64,000 nucleotides of DNA from Actinomycetota bacterium (GTDB taxonomy: Bacteria; Actinomycetota; Actinomycetes; S36-B12). Each line of letters opens with the position of its first letter. Positions within the stretch are counted from its first letter, which is position 1. Position numbers and translations under genes: made by a program. Shown here piece after piece: positions 8,439 to 15,895 of the stretch. Under the pieces are notes generated by a model. It saw only the letters and a list, made by a program, of their open reading frames with translations, searched no databases and was not told the origin of the DNA. Location: contig JADKGE010000002.1 in NCBI GenBank assembly GCA_016717115.1, forward strand, positions 372,001 through 436,000, in the 5' to 3' direction.

Positions 8439-9146
8439 TCAGGTGGTCAGTTGACCGCGCACGACGCTGACCACGCTATGCCCGGCGTCGCCGTCGAAGT
8501 GCTCGACCGACACGTCGACCACCGGGAACGAGGTGGGATCCAGTCCGGCAGGCAGGGGGAAGGTGGCCGGCTGGCCGGGGCGCATCGTGCCGATCGCCAC
8601 CATCGTCGCCGTGTCCGGCGTTGCCATCCAGACCTCGTAGTAGCCGTCCGTGACCGCCGGCAGCCCGGGGACATCGACCGTCAGGGACATCCCGTCGCCA
8701 CCCTGCTCCATCGTCGCCGTGCCCGAGAAGCCCGAGTTGTCGATCGGGCCCAGAGTCGTGCTGGCGACCAGTTGCTCGGAGGACCCCGAGGTGCCGAGAG
8801 CGGTGACGAGGCCGCCGCCGACGATCAGGCCGACGGCTGCCGCCGACGCGGCGACGAGCCAGAGTCGGGGGCCGCGACGGCTGCGCGCCTGGTCGATGGA
8901 CGTGACCGTTCCCGACGGTGCGGCGTCGAGGCCGAGTTCGGTGCTGATGCCTGCCCACACGCTGGCCGGGGGGGCGATCGGATGATCGCCGGGGGTCACG
9001 GCGCGGGCGGACTTCACGACGGCCGACAGCTGGTCCAGCCGGCTCTGGCATCGCGCGCAGGTGGACAGGTGCGCCTCGTCGTCAGCGCTTCCCGACTCGC
9101 CTAGAGCGAGCAGGGACAGGTCCTCCTCGTCACAGTGCAACACCAT
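8439..9146 (-). CDS. rskA: RskA-like anti-sigma factor
   Basis: 235 residues. The cytoplasmic N-terminus carries the zinc-type anti-sigma motif His26-x3-Cys30-x2-Cys33 (HLSTCARC). One membrane helix spans about residues 94-117, and the outer C-terminal domain (GYYEVWMATPDTATMVAIG) is the RskA domain. In the known system RskA holds SigK at the membrane until regulated proteolysis releases it. The start overlaps the end of the sigma gene by 17 bases, so the two are co-expressed. Its 3' end is convergent with the ABC exporter operon. Confidence 0.88.
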   Translation of the reverse strand: MVLHCDEEDLSLLALGESGSADDEAHLSTCARCQSRLDQLSAVVKSARAVTPGDHPIAPPASVWAGISTELGLDAAPSGTVTSIDQARSRRGPRLWLVAASAAAVGLIVGGGLVTALGTSGSSEQLVASTTLGPIDNSGFSGTATMEQGGDGMSLTVDVPGLPAVTDGYYEVWMATPDTATMVAIGTMRPGQPATFPLPAGLDPTSFPVVDVSVEHFDGDAGHSVVSVVRGQLTT

Positions 9147-9744
9147 CCACCTCCAATCTGCTGCGAAGCTTGTCGAGCGAACGTCGTATATGGCTCTTGA
9201 CCGTGCCCAGGGGCAGGTCGAGAAGGCTGGCGATCTGCCCGTGGGTCAGATCCTGGAAGAACGCGAGCTCGATGATCCTCTTCTGCGGATCGCCGAGACG
9301 CTCGAGCTCGTCGGCGAGGAGCACCCGGTCGATCACCACGTCCGCTGCCGGACCGTCCTCCCGGTCGAGTTCCGACGTCGCAACGGCGCTGACCCGGCGC
9401 GACTCCCGGGAGCGCTCCTCCCAGTGGTCGGCAACCCGTCGCCTGGTGATCGTCAGGAGCCAACCGGGCAGGGAACCCTTGTCCGGATCGAAGCTTGCCC
9501 GACCTCGCCAGGCCGCCACGAAGACCGCCTGGGTCACGTCGGCCGCGTCGGCCTCGTTCCCGATGTTGCGCAGGGCCACGGTGTAGACGAGTGAGGACCA
9601 CCGCTGATAGGCGTCGGCCAGCGCGGACTCGTCAGCCGAGCCGAAGCGTCGGGCGATCGCGTCGTCGTCCGTCACACGCCACTCCGAAACGTCGGTGACT
9701 GCCCCCGCCGAGGCGGCGAGAGACCTGTCGCCAGTATGCGTCAT
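9130..9744 (-). CDS. sigK: ECF sigma factor, SigK-like
   Basis: 204 residues with sigma region 2 (SLVYTVALRNIGNEADAADV, then FDPDKGSLPGWLLTITRRRV) and region 4 (GDPQKRIIELAFFQDLTHGQ, then GTVKSHIRRSLDKL). The assignment as SigK-like rests on the partner: the anti-sigma is RskA-type, and the divergent gene encodes a fasciclin protein like the mycobacterial SigK targets MPT70 and MPT83. The start at 9744 has GGGAGGGAT upstream. An alternative start about 20 codons further in would give a shorter protein. A SigK-like promoter lies in the upstream region, suggesting autoregulation. Confidence 0.82.
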   Translation of the reverse strand: MTHTGDRSLAASAGAVTDVSEWRVTDDDAIARRFGSADESALADAYQRWSSLVYTVALRNIGNEADAADVTQAVFVAAWRGRASFDPDKGSLPGWLLTITRRRVADHWEERSRESRRVSAVATSELDREDGPAADVVIDRVLLADELERLGDPQKRIIELAFFQDLTHGQIASLLDLPLGTVKSHIRRSLDKLRSRLEVDGVAL

Positions 9745-9796
9745 ATCCCTCCCGGCTGTCCCGGCGCTGGCGGGGCCGTCCCACCGCTCATCCCCT

Positions 9797-9824
9797 ATTC
9801 GCCCGGAAGGCCCCATCCGGATGC
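9797..9824 (-). promoter_or_regulatory. Predicted SigK-type promoter of the sigK-rskA operon
   Basis: Read on the minus strand: GCATCC, 16 bases, GCGAAT. The published mycobacterial SigK consensus is CCATCC, 16-17 bases, CCGAAT, so each hexamer differs by one base. The -35 lies inside the palindrome CATCCGGATG (9814-9823). That palindrome also gives a CCATCC on the plus strand (9813-9818), facing the fasciclin gene with a weaker -10 (CGAAAA at 9834-9839, spacing about two bases short). Confidence 0.5.
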
Positions 9825-9946
9825 ATGAAGGGGCGAAAAGAAGAAAGTTGAAGAATTTTTGGCGCGATTGCATCCATGGACGCACCCCGGCCGGAAGTAG
9901 TGGCATAACCGTCCACTGGGGGCGGGCCACAACGAAAGGCTTCATC

Positions 9947-10585
9947 ATGATCCGCACCAACATGACCCGGGTGGCTGCCCTCGGTGCCGCCGTCCTCGTC
10001 GGCGCCACCGCTCTGGTCGCCGCTCCCGCCGCACAGGCTGCCAATGACGGCACCGAGTCGCTGGCCACGGCGCTCGCGGTCGGTCAGGCGAAGTTCGACA
10101 TGGACGACAAGGACTTCGACGTCCTGACCAAGGCCATCGAGGCCGTCCTCGCCGCGAAGCCCGACTCGGCCGTGAAGGTGCTGGCTGACGGCACCACCGC
10201 CCTGACCGCCTTCATCCCGACCGACCGCGCCTTCAAGAACCTCGCCTCAGCCCTGTCCAACAAGACGATCAAGACCGAGGCCGGCGCGTTCAAGATCGTG
10301 GCGGGCCTGGGCATTGACACCGTCGAGACCGTCCTGCTCTACCACGTCGTCCCCGGCGCCACGATCATGTCCGGCGACGCCCTCAAGGCGAACGGCGCCA
10401 AGCTCAAGACGGCGGTGCCGAACAAGGTCATCCGCGTGAAGGTCACCAGTGCGCCGGCGATCATCCTCGGCGACTACAACACCTCGCTGGCCAACCCCCG
10501 CGTCAACCTCGACCAGGTCGACATCAACAAGGGCAACAAGCAGGTCGCACACGGCATCAACGCTGTTCTGATGCCGACCAAGTAG
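9947..10585 (+). CDS. Secreted fasciclin (FAS1) domain protein, MPT70/MPT83-like
   Basis: 212 residues: a signal peptide (about 1-31, ending AAPAAQA) and one FAS1 domain. The FAS1 H1 box reads TAFIPTDRAFKNLA and the H2 region VLLYHVVPGATIMSGD; the domain ends GINAVLMPTK. No lipobox Cys is present, so the protein is secreted like MPT70 rather than lipid-anchored like MPT83. FAS1 domains act in adhesion or surface interaction. The ATG at 9947 has GAAAGG upstream. The gene is divergent from the SigK-like sigma gene, matching the mycobacterial sigK neighbourhood, and ends in a strong terminator. Confidence 0.88.
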   Translation: MIRTNMTRVAALGAAVLVGATALVAAPAAQAANDGTESLATALAVGQAKFDMDDKDFDVLTKAIEAVLAAKPDSAVKVLADGTTALTAFIPTDRAFKNLASALSNKTIKTEAGAFKIVAGLGIDTVETVLLYHVVPGATIMSGDALKANGAKLKTAVPNKVIRVKVTSAPAIILGDYNTSLANPRVNLDQVDINKGNKQVAHGINAVLMPTK

Positions 10586-10625
10586 TCCGCTTCCCAGCAG
10601 CTCCGTCCCCATCCGGGGCTGCTCG

Positions 10626-10659
10626 GATGGCCCCCGTCCCTCCCCGGGCGGGGGCCATC
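10626..10659. terminator. Bidirectional terminator hairpin
   Basis: GATGGCCCCCG pairs with CGGGGGCCATC across a 12-base loop, a perfect 11-bp stem. It lies between the convergent fasciclin and esterase genes and can serve both. There is no U-tract, as is usual in GC-rich actinobacteria. Confidence 0.7.
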
Positions 10660-10675
10660 TGCGTTGGCGCCCTGG

Positions 10676-11449
10676 TCAGCGGCGCACGGGCAGCCAGCGC
10701 AGCACGTCCTGGATGTGCGCGTCCCAGTAGTCCCAGTCATGGTCCCCGGGCCCGATGTCGGCCGTGACCTCGACGCCGCCGTCGCCCGCTGCGGCGAGGA
10801 AGGCCCGGGCGGCCGGGTACAGGAAGTCCTCGGTGCCGCAGGCGACGAACAGGGCGGGCAGCGCCGAGGGATCGGCTCGTCGGACGAGATGGAGCAGGTC
10901 ATCGTCCGTGCCGGGAGTGGAGCGGTCGCCGAAGACGCGGTCCATGAGACGGGTGAAGTCCGGATCGGGTGATTCGCTGGGGTGCGCGAGCGCCAGGGCG
11001 CCGGAGAGGCTGGCCGCTGCGGCGAAGCGCCACGGCTCCCGTAGCGCCCACTTCATCGCCCCGTAGCCGCCCATCGACAGCCCGGCGACGAAGGTGTCCT
11101 CGCGGGCCGAGGAGACGCGGAAGAACCGCTGCACCACCGACGGGAGTTCCTCGGTGAGGAAGGTCCAGAACGGCAGACCGTGAGCCTCGTCCGTGTAGAA
11201 GCTGTGGTGAACGGCCGGCATGACCACGGCCAGCCCGAGGCCCGCGGCGTAGCGCTCGATCGACGTGCGACGACTCCACGTCGTGTCATCGTCACTCAGC
11301 CCGTGCAGTAGGTAGAGCACCGGTGGCGGCTGGCTGTCGCGCTCGCCGCTCATTCCGATCTGCCTCGTGGTGGACTCGGGCAGGATCACCGTCATCGACG
11401 TTGACAGTCCGAGAACGTCCGAGAAGAACTCGCAGCGCATGAGGGCCAT
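10676..11449 (-). CDS. Esterase, alpha/beta-hydrolase of the EstA/esterase D type
   Basis: 257 residues. VLYLLHGLSDDDTTW forms the oxyanion-hole strand, GLSMGGYGA holds the nucleophile Ser, FVACGTEDFLY supplies the acid Asp, and GDHDWDYWDAHI the catalytic His. This matches the putative esterase family that includes tributyrin and acetyl esterases, S-formylglutathione hydrolase and mycolyl antigen 85. There is no signal peptide, so the enzyme is probably cytoplasmic. The start at 11449 sits six bases after TACCCT on the minus strand, suggesting a leaderless mRNA. Confidence 0.82.
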   Translation of the reverse strand: MALMRCEFFSDVLGLSTSMTVILPESTTRQIGMSGERDSQPPPVLYLLHGLSDDDTTWSRRTSIERYAAGLGLAVVMPAVHHSFYTDEAHGLPFWTFLTEELPSVVQRFFRVSSAREDTFVAGLSMGGYGAMKWALREPWRFAAAASLSGALALAHPSESPDPDFTRLMDRVFGDRSTPGTDDDLLHLVRRADPSALPALFVACGTEDFLYPAARAFLAAAGDGGVEVTADIGPGDHDWDYWDAHIQDVLRWLPVRR

Positions 11450-11455
11450 GGCAGG

Positions 11456-11461
11456 AGGGTA
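11456..11461 (-). promoter_or_regulatory. -10 box TACCCT, leaderless promoter
   Basis: Minus-strand TACCCT, six bases, then the ATG at 11449 of the esterase gene. Supports the assigned start. Confidence 0.45.
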
Positions 11462-11487
11462 TGTCCCCTAGCCGGACCGCTCAGGTC

Positions 11488-12324
11488 TCAGGAGGCGGTG
11501 AGCTGGTCCAAGGACCGCCGGACTGCGCCGGGACGCTCGTACCAGACGAAGTGTCCCGCCCCGGAAACGATGTCTACCTGCGCGCCGGGGATGAGGGCGG
11601 CAGTGTCGGTGCTGGCCGTGAGTGGCATGGGGCTGTCGCTCCCGTGCACGAAGGCGGTGGGTGCCGTGATCGACGACAGGCTCCGCTCCAGGGCGGGGAG
11701 GCCCTCGATCAGTGACTCCCAGGTGCCGAGGTGGCCCTCGAGGGACAGCGCCATCGGAGGCATCGCCGGCACGTTTGCCGGATCGGAGAAGTAGGCGGGC
11801 CAGACCAGTCGCAGTGCCTCCAGTGCGTCCTCGTCGGTTCCGTCCTCGGCCTCGGACCTTCGGTCTGCTTCCTCGGCCCGGACGCGAAACTCCGGTGAGA
11901 TGCGGCCAACGAGCGTGGCACCGAACTCCTCGGCGCCGCCGTCGCCCACGGCCCCGAGCGGGTCGACCGCCATGACGCCCAGCACGCGATCGGGCCGTGC
12001 GACGGCGGTGGCAACGGCGAGGTGCCCGCCCCACGAGTGACCGACGAGCCATGCCCTCTCCCAGCCCAAGGCATCCAGGATCGCGGTCAGGTCGATGATG
12101 TGCTGCTCGACCGAGAACGGTCCGGTCCGCACCGAGGGGGTGAGGCTCCTTTGCTGGTACCACGCCACGGTGTAGCCGTCGGCCAGTTCTTCGGCTAGGG
12201 GGGCCAGGTAGTCGTAGGGAAGCGATGGACCACCGTGCAGCAGCAGCACGGGCGGCCCGTCGCCGCCGACGCGGCCGACGAGGATGCCGTCGAGCGTCGG
12301 CGCGGCGATGTCGCGCCAGTCCAT
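11488..12324 (-). CDS. Alpha/beta hydrolase, proline-iminopeptidase-like
   Basis: 278 residues with the alpha/beta-hydrolase core: PPVLLLHGGPSLPYDYL (oxyanion region, HGGP as in proline iminopeptidases), VGHSWGGHLA (nucleophile elbow), AFVHGSDSPMPL (acid loop) and GAGHFVWYERP (catalytic His). The WYQQRSL segment corresponds to the DQRG region of prolyl aminopeptidases but is not a good match, so a general hydrolase is equally possible. It lies 38 bases from the esterase gene, and its own -10 box just upstream suggests independent transcription. Confidence 0.75.
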   Translation of the reverse strand: MDWRDIAAPTLDGILVGRVGGDGPPVLLLHGGPSLPYDYLAPLAEELADGYTVAWYQQRSLTPSVRTGPFSVEQHIIDLTAILDALGWERAWLVGHSWGGHLAVATAVARPDRVLGVMAVDPLGAVGDGGAEEFGATLVGRISPEFRVRAEEADRRSEAEDGTDEDALEALRLVWPAYFSDPANVPAMPPMALSLEGHLGTWESLIEGLPALERSLSSITAPTAFVHGSDSPMPLTASTDTAALIPGAQVDIVSGAGHFVWYERPGAVRRSLDQLTAS

Positions 12325-12330
12325 GACCGG

Positions 12331-12336
12331 ACGCTA
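12331..12336 (-). promoter_or_regulatory. -10 box TAGCGT, leaderless promoter
   Basis: Minus-strand TAGCGT, six bases, then the ATG at 12324 of the alpha/beta hydrolase gene. No Shine-Dalgarno sequence. Confidence 0.45.
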
Positions 12337-12351
12337 GCCGACCGGATCAGG

Positions 12352-13497
12352 CTAGGAGAGTGGTTCGGCCGCGCCACTGCCGTTCGATCGCAGGGCGGCG
12401 TCGAAGACGCGGTGCGATGACAGGGCCTCGTGCGGGGTCGCCGTGCCGAACCGGTCGCCGAGCTGCCCCTCACGCTCAGCCAGGTAGCTCGCCCACATCT
12501 GCAGCAACGCATCGGCGAAGCCGAACTCGAAGATCCCACCGGAGACCATCGGCCAGGCCGAGACGTTGCCGGGCTGGAACTCCTCCCAGACCTGCTCGCC
12601 GTCGCGACGGACGAAGCGGTGCACGACGGTGGGGTTCCGGGTGGTGAAGCGGACGCCGCCGTCCATTCCGACGGCCTCGAACGACCACGAGTTCATGTTG
12701 CCGGGGGAGATGCGTCGGGTTTCCCACAGCATCGAGAACCGCCGGTCCTGCGGCGAGACGCCCGTCGGCACCCGCAGGGCGAGGAGCGCGTTGTCCCACG
12801 TGTCGCACGGCACCGGGGCTCCGTCCGGTCCGGGCCGCTCCGTTACTACGTTGTCGAGCATGGCGTAAACGGTCTCTGGCTGGAAGCCGAGGCGAAGTGG
12901 TAGATGAGCGACGTGCATGCCGAGATCGCCCATGACCCCGATGGCACCGCACGTCTCGACCCGGCGCTTCCAGTTGATCCCCTTGCTCCGGTCGATGTCG
13001 GACGAGTGTGCGAACTGCGAGCGCACGTCCAGGATGTCGCCGAGTGCGCCCGACGCGGCGTACGCGTAGGCCCGCTGGGCACCGGGGAAGAAGGGCATCT
13101 CGCTCGATACCCGAACGAAGGCGGTGGAGGCGTCGACCGCCGCCACGATGCGCTGCGCGGCGGCGAGGTCGATGCCGAAGGGCTTCTCGCCGAGGAAGTC
13201 GCGCCCCGCGTCTGCGACGGCGACATACAGGTCCTCGTGGAGGTTGTGCGGTACGGCGAGGTAGAGGACGTCGATGTCAGGGTCATCGAGCAGCACGTGC
13301 CAGTCGTCGGTGAAGGTACGAACGGAGCCGATGCGGCGGAACCAGTCGAGGGCGGCCGGGTTGGGATCCGCGACAGCCACCACTTCCGGCGCGCAGGGGT
13401 GGTCGACGAGCTGCGGCCAGCGACCGCAGACAACGGCGAGCTCGCGGCCCATGAGGCCGCCGCCCACGATGCCGATCCGCACGGGTCGCGCGGTCAT
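12352..13497 (-). CDS. Gfo/Idh/MocA-family NAD(P)-dependent oxidoreductase
   Basis: 381 residues. The N-terminal Rossmann fold starts with GIVGGGLMGRE, and FLGEKPFGIDLAAA contains the EKP motif whose Lys is catalytic in this family. The C-terminal alpha/beta domain (from about residue 135) holds the substrate pocket. Family members oxidise or reduce sugars, inositols and sugar acids. The ATG at 13497 overlaps the aldolase stop by four bases, so it is the second gene of an aldolase-dehydrogenase operon running away from the operator region. The substrate is unknown. Confidence 0.85.
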   Translation of the reverse strand: MTARPVRIGIVGGGLMGRELAVVCGRWPQLVDHPCAPEVVAVADPNPAALDWFRRIGSVRTFTDDWHVLLDDPDIDVLYLAVPHNLHEDLYVAVADAGRDFLGEKPFGIDLAAAQRIVAAVDASTAFVRVSSEMPFFPGAQRAYAYAASGALGDILDVRSQFAHSSDIDRSKGINWKRRVETCGAIGVMGDLGMHVAHLPLRLGFQPETVYAMLDNVVTERPGPDGAPVPCDTWDNALLALRVPTGVSPQDRRFSMLWETRRISPGNMNSWSFEAVGMDGGVRFTTRNPTVVHRFVRRDGEQVWEEFQPGNVSAWPMVSGGIFEFGFADALLQMWASYLAEREGQLGDRFGTATPHEALSSHRVFDAALRSNGSGAAEPLS

Positions 13498-14333
13498 GAC
13501 GCGGCCATGATCGCGCTCGCCGCCTGCGCGTCGGCCCCCTCGTGCAACATCGCCATCAGGGCGCGGGTGAGGCGGGCCGGATTGCTGTGCTGGATGACGT
13601 TGCGGCCGTAGACGATGCCGGCTGCCCCCTGCTCGAGGACCACCTGCGTGCGACGGAACAGCTCGTCGTCGGGGACCTTGCCGCCACCACGCACGAGGAC
13701 GGGGATGCCGTTCGCGATGCGCACGACCTCGTGGTAGTCGGTCGGATCGTCCGTGGGATCGGCCTTGATGATGTCGGCCCCCAGCTCGACGGCCTGCCGC
13801 ACCAGGGGGACGATCTTCTCGAGGTTGCCGTTGATCTGGTAGCCGCCGGCGTCGCTGTGCTTCATCACCAGTGGTTCGACCATGAGCGGCATGTTGTACT
13901 TCTCGCAGTCCCTCTTCGCCTCGAGCACGGCCCGGATGCAGGCTTCCCTGACCCGTGGATTGTCGGCCAGGTCGAACAGGTTCACCACGATGCACGACGC
14001 GTCGAGGCGGACCCCGGCGAGGGCCGGCTCGGGGATCACCAGGTTGAAGGTGTGATCGGGCAGCGGGGCGCCGTAGATATTGGCGATGTCGGTGCGCAGC
14101 ACGAGGGCGGGCCGCTCACGGCCGCCGAAGCCCTGCAGCAGGCGGGCCTGGCCGATGGTCATCTGGATCGCGTCCGGTGCTGCGGCAGCCAGGACGCGGA
14201 CCGCTGCACCGAGGTCCTCGATGCCGGGCAGGAACGCTGCCTCCCCGAAGAAGCCGTGGTCGACCGCGATGTCGAAACAGCGGCCCGAATCGGGGTTGAA
14301 CAGGCGGCGCATGCGGTAGCTGAAGTCGGACAT
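13494..14333 (-). CDS. DhnA-type class I aldolase
   Basis: 279-residue TIM-barrel aldolase of the COG1830 group, related to the aldolase at 4129-4935. FDIAVDHGFFGEA is the A/D-H motif, ADIIKADPTDDP carries the probable Schiff-base Lys, and VLVRGGGKVPD and GIVYGRNVIQ make the phosphate site. It should act on a phosphorylated sugar made by the divergent FGGY kinase. The ATG at 14333 has GGGAG upstream. It is the first gene of the leftward operon, and a palindromic operator overlaps its -35 region. Confidence 0.82.
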   Translation of the reverse strand: MSDFSYRMRRLFNPDSGRCFDIAVDHGFFGEAAFLPGIEDLGAAVRVLAAAAPDAIQMTIGQARLLQGFGGRERPALVLRTDIANIYGAPLPDHTFNLVIPEPALAGVRLDASCIVVNLFDLADNPRVREACIRAVLEAKRDCEKYNMPLMVEPLVMKHSDAGGYQINGNLEKIVPLVRQAVELGADIIKADPTDDPTDYHEVVRIANGIPVLVRGGGKVPDDELFRRTQVVLEQGAAGIVYGRNVIQHSNPARLTRALMAMLHEGADAQAASAIMAAS

Positions 14334-14384
14334 GGGAACTCCCGTTCATGAGGCGGCCAGTGCGGCAGCGGTCAGATATGCCAA

Positions 14385-14413
14385 AGGTAGGCGCCCGATG
14401 ACATCGATGTCAA
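14385..14413 (-). promoter_or_regulatory. Promoter of the aldolase-dehydrogenase operon
   Basis: On the minus strand TTGACA (14408-14413), 17 bases, CTACCT (14385-14390). The -35 is a full consensus match; the -10 is weak. The palindrome at 14399-14412 covers the -35, so a bound LacI protein would block RNA polymerase. Confidence 0.45.
14399..14412. promoter_or_regulatory. Predicted LacI-family operator 1
   Basis: Perfect 14-bp palindrome TGACATCGATGTCA with a central CG, the typical LacI/GalR operator form. It lies over the -35 of the leftward operon. Confidence 0.7.
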
Positions 14414-14443
14414 CGATTGGGCGAAAACGACGTCGAAATTGCC

Positions 14444-14474
14444 TTGACGCTCGCCGGTCCCTCCTAGGTACACT
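14444..14474 (+). promoter_or_regulatory. Possible promoter of the FGGY kinase-LacI operon
   Basis: TTGACG (14444-14449) and TACACT (14469-14474) are 19 bases apart, slightly long. The second operator begins 12 bases after the -10, across the expected transcription start. Confidence 0.35.
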
Positions 14475-14486
14475 GCCAACTGGCGA

Positions 14487-14500
14487 TGACATCGGTGTCA
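14487..14500. promoter_or_regulatory. Predicted LacI-family operator 2
   Basis: TGACATCGGTGTCA, the same palindrome as operator 1 with one changed base. The two sites are 88 bp apart, which would allow looping between the divergent promoters. Confidence 0.68.
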
Positions 14501-14523
14501 TTTCCGTGGCGAGAGGAGCCGGG

Positions 14524-15885
14524 ATGGCGCGCGACATCCTCGTGGGCGTTGATGTGGGGACGACGTCGATCAAGGCGCTCGCCGTGCGGCCGGATGGCAC
14601 GGTGCTCGCCGCGGCCTCCCGGGAGACCCCCTGGCGGCATGCCGGCGCCATGGCGGACGTCGACCCCACCCTCCTCGCCGACACCGTCATGACGGTCTGC
14701 GCGGCTGCGGCCTCGGACGAGCGGGTCGTGTCGGGCGGTGCGACCACCGTCCTGGGCATCGGCGTCACCGGCATCGCCGAGGCCGGCGCCCTCATCGATG
14801 CCGCCGGACGGCCATGCGCTCCCGCGCTCGCGTGGTTCGACCCGCGGGGCGAGGCCCAGGTGGTCAAGGACGTCATCGGCCGCGATCTGTTCCAGCGCAC
14901 CACCGGCACCAGGCTGAACTCGCGGCTGTCCATCTGCAAGATCCTGTGGCTGCAGAAGAACGTGCCCGGGGCCGCCGCGGCTGTTCGGCACCTGTGCGTC
15001 GGCGAGTGGATCGTGCGGGCCCTCGGTGGCGACGAGGTCGCCGAGATGTCGTTGACATCGCGTACCGGCATGCTCGACGTGCTGGCGCAGGAGCCGTGGC
15101 GGCCGGCCACCGACCTGGTCGGCGACCTGCTGCCGTCCCGTCGGATCTGGGCGGGCGACCACGCGGGTGTGGCGGGGGGCGAGATCCCCGATGTGCTGAA
15201 GGGAGCCGCGCTGACGGTTGCCGGCCTGGACCACTTCGTGGCGGGCTTCATCTCCGGCGCCATCCGCGACGGCGTGCTGTTCGACTCGATGGGCACTGCT
15301 GAGGCACTCATCCGCACCGTCGCCGGCAGCGTGCCGCCCGAGGAGATCGCGGCCCTGACCGGTCGCGACGTGTCCGTCGGCTGGAGTGTCCTGCCCGACC
15401 ACCTCATGCTGCTCGCCGGCCGCCTGACCGGGCTCTCGCTGGAGCGCATCGCCGCCTTGCTCGGCGTCACCGATCGTGAGTCGCGCCGCCTGCTGGGGGA
15501 GGCGGCCATGGCCGTGCAGCCCGGTGGCGACGCGCCCCACGTGTCCGACCTCGGCAACGACAGCCTGGGCATCACGGGCATCACCGACGGGATCAGTCCG
15601 GCACTGCTGTGGCGATCCGTCGTCGACGACCTCACCGCCATCACGGACGGGGCTCTCGCCGACATGACGGCCTCGGTCGGACCGGCCACATCGGCGGTCG
15701 TCGTGGGCGGGTGGAGCCGCAACCCGATGGTCGCCGAGGCGAAGCGCCGGCAGCTCGGCGACTACCGCACCAGTGACATCGCCGAGCCGGGTGCCCTCGG
15801 CGCTGCGTTCCTCGGGGGCATCGCGGCCGGCGTGCTGGAGCGGCCGGGACCTGACGGAGTCCCCGTGTGGGCGACGCGAGCATGA
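14524..15885 (+). CDS. FGGY-family carbohydrate kinase
   Basis: 453 residues. The ATPase-fold phosphate-1 loop is GVDVGTTSIKALAV, GIGVTGIAEAG is the second strand pair, and LAWFDPRGEAQ corresponds to the substrate-binding D-x-R region. AGLDHFVAGFISGA and VVVGGWSRNPMVAEAK mark the C-terminal FGGY domain. It phosphorylates a sugar or polyol; the substrate is not clear. The ATG at 14524 has AGAGGAG upstream. It lies between the operator region and the LacI gene and probably feeds the divergent aldolase. Confidence 0.86.
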   Translation: MARDILVGVDVGTTSIKALAVRPDGTVLAAASRETPWRHAGAMADVDPTLLADTVMTVCAAAASDERVVSGGATTVLGIGVTGIAEAGALIDAAGRPCAPALAWFDPRGEAQVVKDVIGRDLFQRTTGTRLNSRLSICKILWLQKNVPGAAAAVRHLCVGEWIVRALGGDEVAEMSLTSRTGMLDVLAQEPWRPATDLVGDLLPSRRIWAGDHAGVAGGEIPDVLKGAALTVAGLDHFVAGFISGAIRDGVLFDSMGTAEALIRTVAGSVPPEEIAALTGRDVSVGWSVLPDHLMLLAGRLTGLSLERIAALLGVTDRESRRLLGEAAMAVQPGGDAPHVSDLGNDSLGITGITDGISPALLWRSVVDDLTAITDGALADMTASVGPATSAVVVGGWSRNPMVAEAKRRQLGDYRTSDIAEPGALGAAFLGGIAAGVLERPGPDGVPVWATRA

Positions 15886-15895
15886 AGGTCACACC

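Noticed and set aside
12352..15885. AI-2 (Lsr-type) processing system, because lsrK is an FGGY kinase and lsrF a DhnA-type aldolase
   Set aside because: No lsrG, lsrACDB transporter or SorC-type LsrR is present; the regulator is LacI-type and a Gfo/Idh/MocA enzyme is included, which does not fit.
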